A stretch of DNA of 64,000 nucleotides from Streptomyces caelestis (GTDB lineage Bacteria > Actinomycetota > Actinomycetes > Streptomycetales > Streptomycetaceae): positions 73,871 through 137,870 of the forward strand of contig NZ_LGCN01000177.1 of assembly GCF_001279005.1 (NCBI RefSeq). Reading direction: 5' to 3'. Positions 18,448-26,949 of the stretch are shown piece after piece (within the stretch, counting starts at the first letter, position 1; every line of letters starts with the position of its first letter). The position numbers and the translations under genes were made by a program. The notes under the pieces are model-generated. The model ran no database searches, was not told where the DNA came from, and worked only from the letters and a program-made list of their open reading frames with translations.

Positions 18448-18486
18448 AGGGGCGGGGTGCCGGAGGATCGCCGGCACCCCGCCCCT
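18448..18486. terminator. terminator after sodF
   Basis: Perfect 16-bp arms (18448-18463 and 18471-18486) with a 7-nt loop, 44 bp past the sodF stop. Confidence 0.85.
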
Positions 18487-18767
18487 CGCGCGCTGAGAGC
18501 CATGACGCCTGTGCGCCGTCCTCCTCCCCGCGGCACAGGCACCCTCACCCCTTCTCATCACGCCCGCCGCCGACCCGGGTTCGGACCACGACCCACGAGG
18601 GTGAGAGGCGAGTTCCGCCTCGACCAGCCGATCGGCAACGCGGGCGGCGCCGGCGGCAGAACGGCGCCATGACGAACTCCTCTGGCTCGATCCCCGTGAC
18701 CTGCCCGCATGAAGGCGGCCCTGGTGCAGTTCACCCCGGATGTCGGGGTGCAGGCCACCGTGACGGG

Positions 18768-18819
18768 CCGGGCGCGGGGCCGCTCCCGTACGGCGGTACG
18801 GGAGCGGCCCCGCGCCCGG
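18768..18819. other. 24-bp perfect hairpin in a gene-free region
   Basis: Arms 18768-18791 and 18796-18819 are fully complementary over 24 bp around a 4-nt loop. The surrounding 18487-19061 holds no gene I can support, so it is not clear what the hairpin would terminate. It could be a relic terminator or a structured RNA. Confidence 0.6.
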
Positions 18820-19061
18820 TGGTGATCCGTATGCCGGAGTCCGTTGTCCGCCACACGCCGGCCACCCAGGGCGCCCGAACAAAGGACGACGGCCACCACC
18901 TGGACCCGGCCGCACCGCTGCTCACTTCCTGAGTTCCGGCCCGGGCCTCCCGCTGAGGTCCCCACCCGCTTTCCACGCACGGCAGATGAGTAGGCGCACT
19001 CATGCCGGGCTTCGCGACGACCCCGAGGATGGCGACAGCACACAGACAAGAGGAGCACACG

Positions 19062-19745
19062 ATGTCCGCCATCAACATGTCCGTCAACCCGTCGCCGTCG
19101 GACGTACCGCCGGCCCCCGGCGGTACAGGTCGCCGACTGCCCGCCGTTCTCGTGGCCGTCGTCGCCGCAGCGCTCATGGCGTCGGCGTGGGGTGCCAAAG
19201 AATCGACCACCTGGCTGCTGGAGACGGTGTGGGTGATGGTGGGCCTGCCCCTGGCGATCCTGCTGCGGCGGCGGTTCCCGCTGAGCGGCCTGCTGTGTGG
19301 TCTGCTTGCCGTCCACGCGCTGGTCCTGATCGTGGGTGGGCACTACACCTACGCGGAGGTCCCGGCCGGTGACTGGGTGCGCGACTGGTTCGGCCTGGAG
19401 CGCAACCCCTACGACCGCTTCGGCCACCTCATGCAGGGCTTCGTCCCGGCGATCCTGGTCCGGGAACTCCTCGTCCGCACCTCGCCGTTGCGCGGCAGCC
19501 GCTGGCTCGCCCCGCTGACCGTCTGCGCCTGCCTCGCCTTCAGCGCCGTCTTCGAGATGCTGGAGTGGGCGGCGGCCGTGATCGGCGGACAGGCCGCCGA
19601 CGCGTTCCTGGCCACTCAGGGCGATGTCTGGGACACCCAGTGGGACATGTTCTGCGCACTGATCGGCGCCACCTGCTCACTGCTGCTCCTCAGCCGCCTG
19701 CACGACCGCAGCCTCACTCGCCTGCCACGTGCGGCGAAGAACTGA
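19062..19745 (+). CDS. DUF2238 (YjdF-like) membrane protein
   Basis: The 227-residue protein has about six transmembrane segments and the DUF2238 signatures RNPYDRFGHLMQGFVPA and EMLEWAAAV, plus DTQWDMFCALIGA near the C-terminus. The conserved Asp, His, Glu and Trp residues lie at membrane borders. Function is not established. AGAGGAG precedes the ATG at 19062. Confidence 0.88.
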   Translation: MSAINMSVNPSPSDVPPAPGGTGRRLPAVLVAVVAAALMASAWGAKESTTWLLETVWVMVGLPLAILLRRRFPLSGLLCGLLAVHALVLIVGGHYTYAEVPAGDWVRDWFGLERNPYDRFGHLMQGFVPAILVRELLVRTSPLRGSRWLAPLTVCACLAFSAVFEMLEWAAAVIGGQAADAFLATQGDVWDTQWDMFCALIGATCSLLLLSRLHDRSLTRLPRAAKN

Positions 19746-19969
19746 ACCGGTCCCTCAGCCCGGCGTGGTGTGCGGAGCGAGGAGCCTCGCCGTCCGCAGC
19801 CGCATCAAACGCTGACCATCTCCTTACGCGGTCTGGCGTTCAAGTGAGTGGAAGACTTCAACGAGCACCGCGAGTATTTCCGGCCGGGCCCCGCTGGCGG
19901 AGGGTGCGGATCGGGTCGATTGACCAAGGGCATCATCGGCGCACCGTAGTCGCCGTCTACGCTCTTGAC

Positions 19970-20902
19970 ATGCAGCGCAGCGATGTCACGCGGAACGACG
20001 GCGCGTGGGTGGGCCTGTCCTTGGACGTACAGGACCGCCACCAGCCGGAGCTGTGCATTTTCACTGCTGGACCACGGCTGCTGGTCTCCCAGTCGTCGAA
20101 GCCTGTGCTGCTCGCTGCCGTCGAAGAGCCCTTACAAGGCGTGGACTTCTGGCGTACCGACGAGTACCGCTCCTTTGTCCCACCGCTGCGCGCCGACGTG
20201 GGGCGTGCCCTGTCGCGCAGCCCGCAACGGTGGGCTCACCGCTTCGCGCACTACCTCATCGACTCACCGGGCAGCCCGTTGCACGAGGGCCGGTGGCTGC
20301 TCTCCTGCGAGAGCCCGCTCCTGCGCTGGCGTCACGCTGCCACTTCGCATGCCGAGTACTGGAGCTCGATGCTCGTCGAGGGCCATCCGAACGGATACAT
20401 CGACTGGTTCTTCCACTCCACATCGTTCGAGGTCCTGCCGCTACGGCCCATGCCCGGCCCGGGCGACAGCCGAGTCAAGGCGTACCGCAAGCAGGTCCGC
20501 GAGGGGACGCTCCCACCCGTTCTGTTGTGGTGGGTCAGTGGTCTGGACTGTCATCTGATCCTGGACGGTCACGCACGACTCGCCGCGGCGATCGCCGAGT
20601 CCATCGAGCCTCCGCTGCTGCAGTTGCACCGCACCATGCCGCGCGATGACCTGGCCACACGTATCGATGACGCTGTGGGCTTCTACGAGTACGAACTGGA
20701 ACGCTTCGCCGAGCTCCGCGCCGTCCACGGTCCCACCGTCCCGGACGGCTCCGCCACCGCCGGCCCACAGCTCGTCCGCCTCCTCCACGATGCGAACACC
20801 GCAGAACAGCCGACCTGGGCCTGGCCCTTGCCCGGAGGGGAAGGCCAGTGGCATCGCATCGCACGCGAGGCAACCCTCGGCAAGGACTGGCTTCGTACCT
20901 GA
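19970..20902 (+). CDS. unknown protein with ParB-like DGHARL motif
   Basis: The 310-residue product from ATG 19970 has no signal peptide or membrane segment. The only feature I recognise is LILDGHARLAAAI near residue 200, which resembles the conserved DGxHRLxA motif of ParB/sulfiredoxin-like domains. The rest includes several WW and WR motifs. The frame is open well upstream but codon usage and homology-like content begin here. It is the last gene before the tRNA-Arg scar zone. Confidence 0.6.
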   Translation: MQRSDVTRNDGAWVGLSLDVQDRHQPELCIFTAGPRLLVSQSSKPVLLAAVEEPLQGVDFWRTDEYRSFVPPLRADVGRALSRSPQRWAHRFAHYLIDSPGSPLHEGRWLLSCESPLLRWRHAATSHAEYWSSMLVEGHPNGYIDWFFHSTSFEVLPLRPMPGPGDSRVKAYRKQVREGTLPPVLLWWVSGLDCHLILDGHARLAAAIAESIEPPLLQLHRTMPRDDLATRIDDAVGFYEYELERFAELRAVHGPTVPDGSATAGPQLVRLLHDANTAEQPTWAWPLPGGEGQWHRIAREATLGKDWLRT

Positions 20903-20965
20903 GCCCTGCCGATAGGACACACCCCAGGGGGAAACTCAGGGGAACCTCAGGCGCCCTTCCCTTCT

Positions 20966-21014
20966 GTGTCCCCGGCAGGATTCGAACCTGCGACACCCGC
21001 TTGAGGAGTTCGAT
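20966..21014 (-). repeat. tRNA-Arg(CCU) 3'-end scar A
   Basis: On the minus strand this repeats the 3' part of the tRNA-Arg at 43870-43942, from the anticodon loop to the discriminator base, with one C-to-T change. The 5' half is absent, so it is not a tRNA gene. It is the outermost of five such scars and marks a former attachment site. Confidence 0.8.
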
Positions 21015-21167
21015 CCGGGCCCGCCCCGGAGGCCGTCGTCGGCGGGTGCGGCAGCCGGACAGGGATGCTGATGTACACCTTCATCCGGCGTCGTTGATGT
21101 CCCGCGTGGATGTCACGCGTGGATGTCAGAGCGGAGCAACCCGCGCGCTCGCTGGCACGATGAGCCA

Positions 21168-21482
21168 GTGGTTGACCTGGAGCGCATCAAAGCAGAGACC
21201 GTGGCGTACTTCCGAGCACTCGATGAGAACGCCACCCTGCGGCACCACTTTCGTCACGCTGACGAGGAGGGGGGCTTGTGGTACATCGAGGCGGTACGCG
21301 ACCGCGGCGAGTTGATCGTGATCAAGCAAGCCGAGCTGACTTCGGCCGGCCAACTCCACCGGTACAGCTGGGAGCACCTGGAGGACGAGCGCGGCTTCCT
21401 GACAGACCAGGCGATCAATCCTGAAGAGGACCCGCTGGAGGCCATCCCGGCCGAAGAGTTCCTGCGGGTGTGGACGCAGTGA
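21168..21482 (+). CDS. DUF6881-like small protein
   Basis: The 104-residue product contains AINPEEDPLEAIPAEEF followed by LRVW at its C-terminus, which resembles the end of DUF6881 proteins. The N-terminal half has a beta-rich WYIEAVRDRGELIVIKQAE stretch. Function is unknown. The GTG at 21168 gives the conserved-looking length; 15 more residues are possible from 21123. It lies between scars A and B, so it is probably cargo of an old element. Confidence 0.6.
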   Translation: MVDLERIKAETVAYFRALDENATLRHHFRHADEEGGLWYIEAVRDRGELIVIKQAELTSAGQLHRYSWEHLEDERGFLTDQAINPEEDPLEAIPAEEFLRVWTQ

Positions 21483-21583
21483 ACAGCGTCTGATCCCGCA
21501 CCGTGGTGCAGACCTGCGAAGCCGACTCGGGAGGGGCGCGCACGTGGTGAATGCGTGCTGGTGGGTGTCGTACGGTGAATGCG

Positions 21584-21616
21584 CGGGTTGCCCGGCGGAA
21601 GTCGGCGAGCAACCCG
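21584..21616. terminator. hairpin between convergent genes
   Basis: CGGGTTGC and GCAACCCG form 8-bp arms with a 17-nt loop between the DUF6881-like gene and the PIN toxin gene, which end towards each other. Confidence 0.5.
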
Positions 21617-21636
21617 AGTGAGGTGTACGCGCCCCG

Positions 21637-22083
21637 TCAGACCTTCTCCACTCGTACGGGGCGGCCTGCGAGAAGCTGATTCAGATCATCGGTGTCCGAA
21701 GTGAAGACGGTCGCCTGGGCTCCCCGCTCGGCTTCCTGTGCGGCCACGGCCGCAAGGACGGCATCGATGGCGTACTTGTGCCCGTGCAGGCCGGCGGTCT
21801 TCAGCATGTCCCGCGCCGTGGCGATCACCTGGTCGTCCGTGTGCACGATGCGGATCCGGGACAGTGTCCAGTTCCACAGTGCCTGCCTTGACGTTTCGCG
21901 CGGATCCCATGCCTCCAAGGTGGTGAGGGCCGAGGTGACGACGGGGATGTCGAGCCGCGGAGCCGCCTTGATCAGCGCGATCACCTCCCGATCTCCTCGA
22001 ATGGCCTTGGAAAGGGCCTCGGAGTCGAACACGAAGACGCGTTGTCGTGGCTGGTGCAGCTTCGCTCGGGTGGTGCGGCTCAC
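21637..22083 (-). CDS. PIN-domain (VapC-like) toxin
   Basis: The 148-residue protein has the acidic PIN pattern: FVFDSEALSKAIRGD near residue 16, YAIDAVLAAVA near 104 and TSDTDDLNQLL near 128. PIN toxins are Mg-dependent RNases, often cutting tRNA. Its GTG start at 22083 overlaps the antitoxin stop by 4 bp (GTGA), the standard coupling of a toxin-antitoxin operon. It lies between scars A and B. Confidence 0.88.
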   Translation of the reverse strand: MSRTTRAKLHQPRQRVFVFDSEALSKAIRGDREVIALIKAAPRLDIPVVTSALTTLEAWDPRETSRQALWNWTLSRIRIVHTDDQVIATARDMLKTAGLHGHKYAIDAVLAAVAAQEAERGAQATVFTSDTDDLNQLLAGRPVRVEKV

Positions 22084-22346
22084 GCGGCCGCACCGGGGTG
22101 CGATCGCTGCTCGTCATGCCAACCGTCGATGGCGGCGATGCGGTCCAGCGCTGCCTGCTGCTCGTCGTCCGTCACCGGCCCGTGCTCCTCCTCGAGGCGT
22201 TCGGCCAGCTCGCGCAACCGGTCCATGGCGTCCTGATGGGCGGCGGCGGCCGCGATGTAGCCGGACACCCCTCGTGCGTCGACACGCTCCTTGATCGATT
22301 CGACAAGCTCTTCCGGCACGGTAATGGTGATCTTTCGAGTTGCCAT
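22080..22346 (-). CDS. ribbon-helix-helix-type antitoxin
   Basis: The 88-residue product starts with a basic ribbon-like strand (TRKITITVPEELVESIKE), as in CopG/VapB antitoxins, and continues with an acidic, helical C-terminus that should bind and block the PIN toxin encoded by the overlapping gene. Its ATG at 22346 lies within a palindrome and has no ribosome binding site, suggesting a leaderless transcript. Confidence 0.85.
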   Translation of the reverse strand: MATRKITITVPEELVESIKERVDARGVSGYIAAAAAHQDAMDRLRELAERLEEEHGPVTDDEQQAALDRIAAIDGWHDEQRSHPGAAA

Positions 22347-22358
22347 ACTTGAAGTATG
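22344..22358. promoter_or_regulatory. palindrome over antitoxin start codon
   Basis: CATACTT-G-AAGTATG is a perfect 7-bp inverted repeat that includes the antitoxin ATG. On the coding strand CATACT would serve as a -10 box of a leaderless transcript. This is the expected site for autorepression by the antitoxin. Confidence 0.6.
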
Positions 22359-22633
22359 CCAGGCTCTGCGTCAGGCGACCTGGCTTTCTCCGCGGCCCGG
22401 CCCGGAGGTTCCCCTCGTCATCCTTGTTCAGGGCGCCGGCCTCTCCAGATCACCACCAGACGATCAGAGGTGTCAGGTCCTCCGGGTGATCGATGAAGGC
22501 CGATCTCTGACGTCCCTACCGATGGCTCGGGCGCGTACCCGCGGACGGCGTGGCGACAGCCGCCCTGCGCGGTCCTCGAAACGGCGAAGGGCCGGCCCCG
22601 GAGAAAAGCTCTCTCGAACCGACCCTTCTGTCC

Positions 22634-22684
22634 GTGCCCCCCGGCAGGATTCGAACCTGCGACACCCGCTTGAAGAGTTCGATC
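22634..22684 (-). repeat. tRNA-Arg(CCU) 3'-end scar B
   Basis: A second minus-strand copy of the tRNA-Arg 3' part, with one extra C in the acceptor stem and a CTTGAAGAG variant. It abuts the truncated end of the OGG-fold relic, so it marks one side of an old insertion. Confidence 0.8.
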
Positions 22685-23411
22685 TCGTCGATGCCGATGC
22701 GGCGCCCGAGCTGCCTGCTCTCCTCGCGGGCCCAGCGGTCCAATAGCGTGCAGTACCGGACGTAGGCGCTGGCGGGCCATCCGTCCTCACCGAGCGAGCC
22801 CCACTTGCAGGTGTTCCTGAGCGTGGCGGCCACCTGGGAGTCGAGGATCACGCACGGGTGGTCGAGAACGCTGCTGCCAGCGAAGTACAAGACCTTGGTC
22901 GAGAATGCCGGGCCCGGATACGCAATGGCGTTGCGGCGTTGCGGCGTTGCGGCGTTGCGGCGTTGCGGCGTTGCGGCGTTTCGGCGTTTCGGCGTTTCGG
23001 GCGTAGAGCTTCGTGCGCCTGCGCCGGATCCTCGCGGGCCGCCTGCATGGCCTGGCGCAGAGCCGCCACGGCTGAGGACGGGTTATCCGCCACAGCTCAA
23101 TCACGCTGGCGATTGAGGCGGAGTTTCAGGCCACTGCCCCAAGCGAGGACTCGCCACGAACATCGCAGCAGCTCCTCTTCGAAGCCCGCATCAAGGTTGG
23201 CCGCATCCGTGAACACGTCGCCGCGACTGAGCCGCGTGACATCTGGTCCGGTCACGGGCGCACCAGGCAGGTGAGCGGCTGCTATCTCGTTGTTCCACCA
23301 GTTGCCGGCGATGGGGATGGTGTGACCGTCGATCCGCTCCGACCGCTGCTCGGCAAGAGCCTCACGGCACGCACGCGGCAACTGCAGGCGAGAAAGGTCT
23401 GTGGGTGCCAT
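22670..23411 (-). pseudogene. OGG-fold (8-oxoguanine glycosylase-like) gene, broken by stop, repeat frameshift and scar B
   Basis: Reading the minus strand from ATG 23411, the N-terminal part contains WRVLAWGSGLKLRL and stops at TGA 23097-23099. The same frame then continues through ADNPSSAVAALRQAMQAARE into an array of nine 8-bp repeats at 22929-23000. Beyond the array a different frame carries PAFSTKVLYFAG, CVILDSQVAATL and GRRIGIDEIELF, motifs of bacterial OGG-fold proteins. The coding match ends at scar B. With one 8-bp unit fewer (eight copies) the two sides of the array would be in the same frame. It is probably a relic, with the stop codon and repeat both disabling it. OGG-fold proteins of this type are of uncertain function. 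Confidence 0.65.
22929..23000. repeat. nine tandem 8-bp repeats (CGTTGCGG x6, CGTTTCGG x3)
   Basis: Nine uninterrupted octamers, six CGTTGCGG then three CGTTTCGG. Because 8 is not a multiple of 3, a change of one unit shifts the reading frame. It lies within the OGG-fold relic on the minus strand. Confidence 0.95.
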
Positions 23412-23735
23412 GGCCCTGTCCGGCCCCGTCGGAAGGAGGAGAGATGCCGACTCCGGTGCTCACGCTTGCCGGTGCCGGCGAACGACGACGCCCGTCGAAC
23501 CCTGCGGCGCATGCTCGACGGCTTCGGCAACCAACGCGGCTCCGGAGGCCCGTTGCCTGTCCGGGGTCTCGGCCGGTCAGCGCCTTCCACTGACGTCCAC
23601 CGGTACGGCCGTCGTGTGGCGAACGTCCGTGGGAAACGGTGAGCGGGCGGGGGCAACCCCGCCCCCGCCTCATGAGTCACACAGGCGTCGCCCGTTTCAC
23701 ATGCTTTCTCTTGGTCCAGAAGGGGCCCACTCCCT
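23412..23735. other. gene-free stretch with terminator-like hairpin
   Basis: About 320 bp between divergent genes. A GC-rich hairpin (GGCGGGGG/CCCCCGCC, 23646-23669) is the only clear element. It should hold the promoter of the secreted protein at 23736. Confidence 0.4.
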
Positions 23736-25781
23736 GTGATGACTCGTACCCGGCTGTCCGCGCTGGCCGCGACGGCGGCGCTCGCCACCACCGGCGGCCT
23801 GATCACCGCCGCCCCCGCCTCCGCAGCGGTCACCTGCACCTCTCCCGTCTGGAGGGCGCAGTACTTCGGCAACTCCACCTTCAGCGGCACGCCGAAGCTC
23901 ACCGCCTGCGACACCGCCATCAGCGAGAACTACGGGTACGGCGATCCGGCCGGCGTCACGCTGCCCAAGGACAACTTCTCCGTCCGCTGGTCCCTCACTC
24001 GGGACTTCGGCTCCGGCGGCCCCTTCCGGCTCTCCGCCGCCACGCAGGACGGCATGCGCGTCTACGTCGACGGTGTGCGGAAGATCGACCTGTGGAAGAA
24101 CGTCTCCACAACCGCCCGCAAGACCGTCGACCTGACCATCCCGGCCGGCAAGCACACGCTCCGCGTGGACTACGTCGCATGGACCGGCGCCGCCAACGCC
24201 GCCTTCACGTACACCCCTCGCACCGAGGCCGCCGTCGACACGGTCAAGCCGCTCGCCCCGACCGGCCTCACCGCCGCGTACGACAGGACGACCGCCAAGA
24301 CCACCCTGCGCTGGACCGCCAACAAGGAGATGGACCTCGCCGGGTACCGCGTGTACCGCCGACTGAGCGCCACCAGCTGGGCCAAGGTCAGCGGGACGTC
24401 CCTGCTGACCACCCGGTCCTTCGTCGACGCCCCTCCCGCCACCGGCCAGACCTTCCTGTACGAGGTCCGCGCCGTCGACAAGGCCGGCCGCGAGTCCACC
24501 GGCAGCCCGGACGTGACGGCGACGACCGTCGACCGCACCGGGCCGGCAGCCCCCACCGGACTCACGGTCGCCACCGGCGACGGGTGGTGGGACACCCTGA
24601 ACTGGCAGGGAGTCGCCGACACGGCGAAGTACGAGGTGTACGCCTCGTCCGCGGCTGCCGGACCGTTCGAGCTGCGCGGTACGACGACCACGACGTCGTA
24701 CCGGACCAGCGGCGCCGTGAACACGAACACGTACTACCGGGTCCGGGCCCTGGACGCAGCCGGCAACCCGGGGGCGTACGCGACGGTCACCAGCGACGGC
24801 GTCGACCGGATGCCACCGAAGTCCCCGACCGGCGTCACCGCCGGCGCCCGTCCCGGCTACACCAATGTGCACTGGAGCCAGCCCGACGGTTTCTACGAGG
24901 ACTGGGACAACGGCGGGCACTACCGCGTGTACCGCTCGCCCGGCAAGACGTTCGACCCGACCGCGCGCACCCAGGTGACCTGCGTCGCGGAGGAGAGCCA
25001 CGAGGCGAGCAACGGCGGCAACTGCTACGACGTGGACATGCCCGCGAACACGTACGTGACGTACGCCGTCACGGCGGTGGACCCGTACGGCAACGAGTCG
25101 GCGTACTCCGCGCCGGTCGTCGTCCGCACCGGCGACACCGTGGCGCCCGGCCCGGTCACCGGCGTGAAGGTCACCCCGCGCAACGACGGCATGCTGGTGA
25201 GCTGGGCCGCTTCGCCCGAGGACGACATCGACGAGTACGTGGTCTGGACGGGCGTCCGGCAGGCCGACGGCACGGTCAAGTGGCTCGGCCCCGCCACCTG
25301 CGCGGAGGGCACGAGCAACTGGCTCGCGATCCTCTGCGGCAACCTGCCGGACGGCGAGGCGCACGTGTACGCGGTGACGGCCAAGGACCACTGGGGCAAC
25401 ACGCTGCACCCGAGCGACCCGAAGGTCACCGTGGTCGAGGCCACCGAGCTCGACGTCCGGCCGTCCGTGACCGTCACCCGGGACTGGAGCCTCGGCAGCC
25501 TGGGCCACAACCGGACGACCACTCGTCCGTCCGTCGACTGGCAGTGCACCGACACGACCCGCTGCGCCACGGTCACCGGCTACCGCGTGAGCCGATGGAA
25601 CCCGGCGACCAAGGCGTACGAGCCCCAGCACGACGGACTGCTCCCGGCGGACGCCCGGACCTGGGAGGACGCCACGGCGACGAAGGGGAACACATACTTC
25701 TACACGCTGGAGGCCGTGACGGCCGACGGCGCCGTGGTGGGGACGTACCCCTGGTACACCGTCTTCCAGGACCGCGTCTAG
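23736..25781 (+). CDS. secreted PA14 and fibronectin type III domain protein
   Basis: The 681-residue product starts with a Sec signal peptide ending near residue 30 (ITAAPASA). A PA14-like domain follows (about 33-160, with WRAQYFGNSTFSG and AATQDGMRVYVDG). Then come about four or five fibronectin type III repeats, each marked by an APTGLTA-type start, a YRVYR strand and YEVRAVDKAG or a similar strand. Four Cys pairs suggest disulphides. There is no catalytic domain or wall-anchor motif, so it is likely an extracellular carbohydrate- or surface-binding protein. GTG 23736 and ATG 23739 are both possible starts; AGGGG lies about 10 nt before the GTG. It lies in the tRNA-Arg scar zone between B and C. 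Confidence 0.88.
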   Translation: MMTRTRLSALAATAALATTGGLITAAPASAAVTCTSPVWRAQYFGNSTFSGTPKLTACDTAISENYGYGDPAGVTLPKDNFSVRWSLTRDFGSGGPFRLSAATQDGMRVYVDGVRKIDLWKNVSTTARKTVDLTIPAGKHTLRVDYVAWTGAANAAFTYTPRTEAAVDTVKPLAPTGLTAAYDRTTAKTTLRWTANKEMDLAGYRVYRRLSATSWAKVSGTSLLTTRSFVDAPPATGQTFLYEVRAVDKAGRESTGSPDVTATTVDRTGPAAPTGLTVATGDGWWDTLNWQGVADTAKYEVYASSAAAGPFELRGTTTTTSYRTSGAVNTNTYYRVRALDAAGNPGAYATVTSDGVDRMPPKSPTGVTAGARPGYTNVHWSQPDGFYEDWDNGGHYRVYRSPGKTFDPTARTQVTCVAEESHEASNGGNCYDVDMPANTYVTYAVTAVDPYGNESAYSAPVVVRTGDTVAPGPVTGVKVTPRNDGMLVSWAASPEDDIDEYVVWTGVRQADGTVKWLGPATCAEGTSNWLAILCGNLPDGEAHVYAVTAKDHWGNTLHPSDPKVTVVEATELDVRPSVTVTRDWSLGSLGHNRTTTRPSVDWQCTDTTRCATVTGYRVSRWNPATKAYEPQHDGLLPADARTWEDATATKGNTYFYTLEAVTADGAVVGTYPWYTVFQDRV

Positions 25782-25845
25782 CTAGAGGTCTTTCACTTAA
25801 GGCTTTGCTGATCCGTGCCCCAGTAATGGTGGGCTGCTGACACGA

Positions 25846-25905
25846 AAGGTCGGCGGAACGACTTTGGCCGGGAGCTGCTTCGGGGCGAGTGATCACGGCC
25901 CCGTA
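25846..25905 (+). repeat. copy 1 of a 60-bp non-coding repeat
   Basis: This stretch resembles 32268-32328 (about three quarters identical by eye), including GAGTGATCA followed by GGCCCCGTAAGC. It lies between the secreted-protein gene and the integrase relic. The second copy lies downstream of the AICE cargo gene. Confidence 0.6.
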
Positions 25906-25906
25906 A

Positions 25907-26345
25907 GCGGAGACGGGGCAACTGCGCCCGGCGGAGAAGACGTGCACGACCAAGACCGACGCCCAAGTCTCCTTGACGCACATCGAATCGGACATCGTGC
26001 GCGGTCTTCGGCCGGACCCGGATGCCGGCGTGGTGAAACTTCGAGGAGTACGCCACCGCGCGGCTGCGGGACCGGAAACTCGCCGACCTCACCCGTGAGC
26101 GGAACGAGGCGGTGATGCGGCTGCACATCCTGCCCACCTTCGGGGCCGGGAGCGTGGCCGACGTGACGACGGCCCGGGTGCGCAGTTGACGCGGCAAGCT
26201 CCTCGTGGCCGGCGTCGGTGAGCCGTCGGTGGTCAAGGCGTACCAGCTGCTGCGCGCCCTGATGAACACGGCCGTGGAAGACGAGGTAATCCGGCGCGAC
26301 CCGTGCCGCATCAAGGGCGCGGACCGCTAAGACGTGCCCGAACAC
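25907..26345 (+). pseudogene. integrase relic
   Basis: This matches, with obvious nucleotide similarity, the stretch of the intact integrase gene (41128-42258) from about codon 31 to codon 176. It contains an extra A (GTGAAACTTCGAG against GTGAACTTCGAG), an in-frame TGA where the intact gene has TGG (CAGTTGACG against CAGCTGGCG) and a TAA replacing TAC near its end. Catalytic C-terminal residues are missing. It ends next to scar C, as the intact integrase lies near the functional tRNA, so it marks an older, decayed AICE of the same type. Confidence 0.9.
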
Positions 26346-26349
26346 GAAG

Positions 26350-26389
26350 AAGGGCCAGTCCGGGAGGAACCCCTCCTGAGCCGGCCCTT
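26350..26389. terminator. hairpin flanking scar C
   Basis: AAGGGCCAG...CCGGCCCTT with an inner GGAGG/CCTCC pairing; nearly the same hairpin stands beside the intact tRNA at 43822-43862. It probably terminates tRNA-Arg transcription at the former site. Confidence 0.65.
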
Positions 26390-26395
26390 TCTTCT

Positions 26396-26445
26396 GTGCC
26401 CCCGGCAGGATTCGAACCTGCGACACCCGTTTGAGGAGTTCGGTC
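26396..26445 (-). repeat. tRNA-Arg(CCU) 3'-end scar C
   Basis: Third minus-strand copy of the tRNA-Arg 3' part; same breakpoint as A and D (the CTCAAA variant of the anticodon-loop end, then GAGTTCGGTC on the plus strand). It separates the integrase relic from the Phd/VapC pair. Confidence 0.8.
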
Positions 26446-26651
26446 CGAGCGTGGCCCGACTGCTGTCGTCGACCGGCACGCCGGCCGGCGGGAGTCGCTG
26501 GCGTGTGTCCCCGTCCGACGTCGTTGATGTCAGCTGTGGATGTCGGCGCCTTCTCATCCGTAGCTCCAGCCGGATCGATCAGCGAAGGCCGTACCCGGCC
26601 GCTACGGCCGAAGCTCTGTCGGCGCAAGCCTTCGGGCGTCATGTGTCACCT

Positions 26652-26670
26652 GGTAGCACCCGGCGCTACC
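26652..26670. promoter_or_regulatory. operator-like inverted repeat before antitoxin gene
   Basis: GGTAGC-N7-GCTACC lies 10 bp before the antitoxin ATG, where autorepression by the toxin-antitoxin complex would be expected. Confidence 0.5.
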
Positions 26671-26679
26671 TTGGTCGGT

Positions 26680-26949
26680 ATGAGCGTTCAGCCCGAAATC
26701 ACCCAACGGGATCTACGCAGCCGGTCCCGAGAGATCATGGATGCCGTACAGGGCGGTCAGTCGTTCACCGTCACCCGCGACGGACATCCGATCGGACAGC
26801 TCGTCCCGCTGCGTCGACGCCGCCGGTTCGTCTCCCGCCAGGAGTTCGCCGCGATGTCCAGGACCGCTCCCGGCATCGACCTCGACAGGTTCCGCGCCGA
26901 TCAGGACGCCACGGCCGACACCTACCCGGACGATCCCTATGACCGCTGA
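26680..26949 (+). CDS. Phd/YefM-family antitoxin
   Basis: The 89-residue product has the Phd/YefM pattern: ITQRDLRSRSREIMDAVQGG then FTVTRDGHPIGQLVPL, which forms the DNA-binding fold, and an acidic tail ending DTYPDDPYDR that should wrap the toxin. Its gene overlaps the PIN toxin gene by 11 bp. No Shine-Dalgarno site is evident, so translation may be leaderless. Confidence 0.9.
   Translation: MSVQPEITQRDLRSRSREIMDAVQGGQSFTVTRDGHPIGQLVPLRRRRRFVSRQEFAAMSRTAPGIDLDRFRADQDATADTYPDDPYDR

Noticed and set aside
18711..18828. Short plus-strand frame beginning MKAALVQFTPDVG
   Set aside because: It has no ribosome binding site and runs through the 24-bp hairpin, so its second half is dictated by the palindrome.
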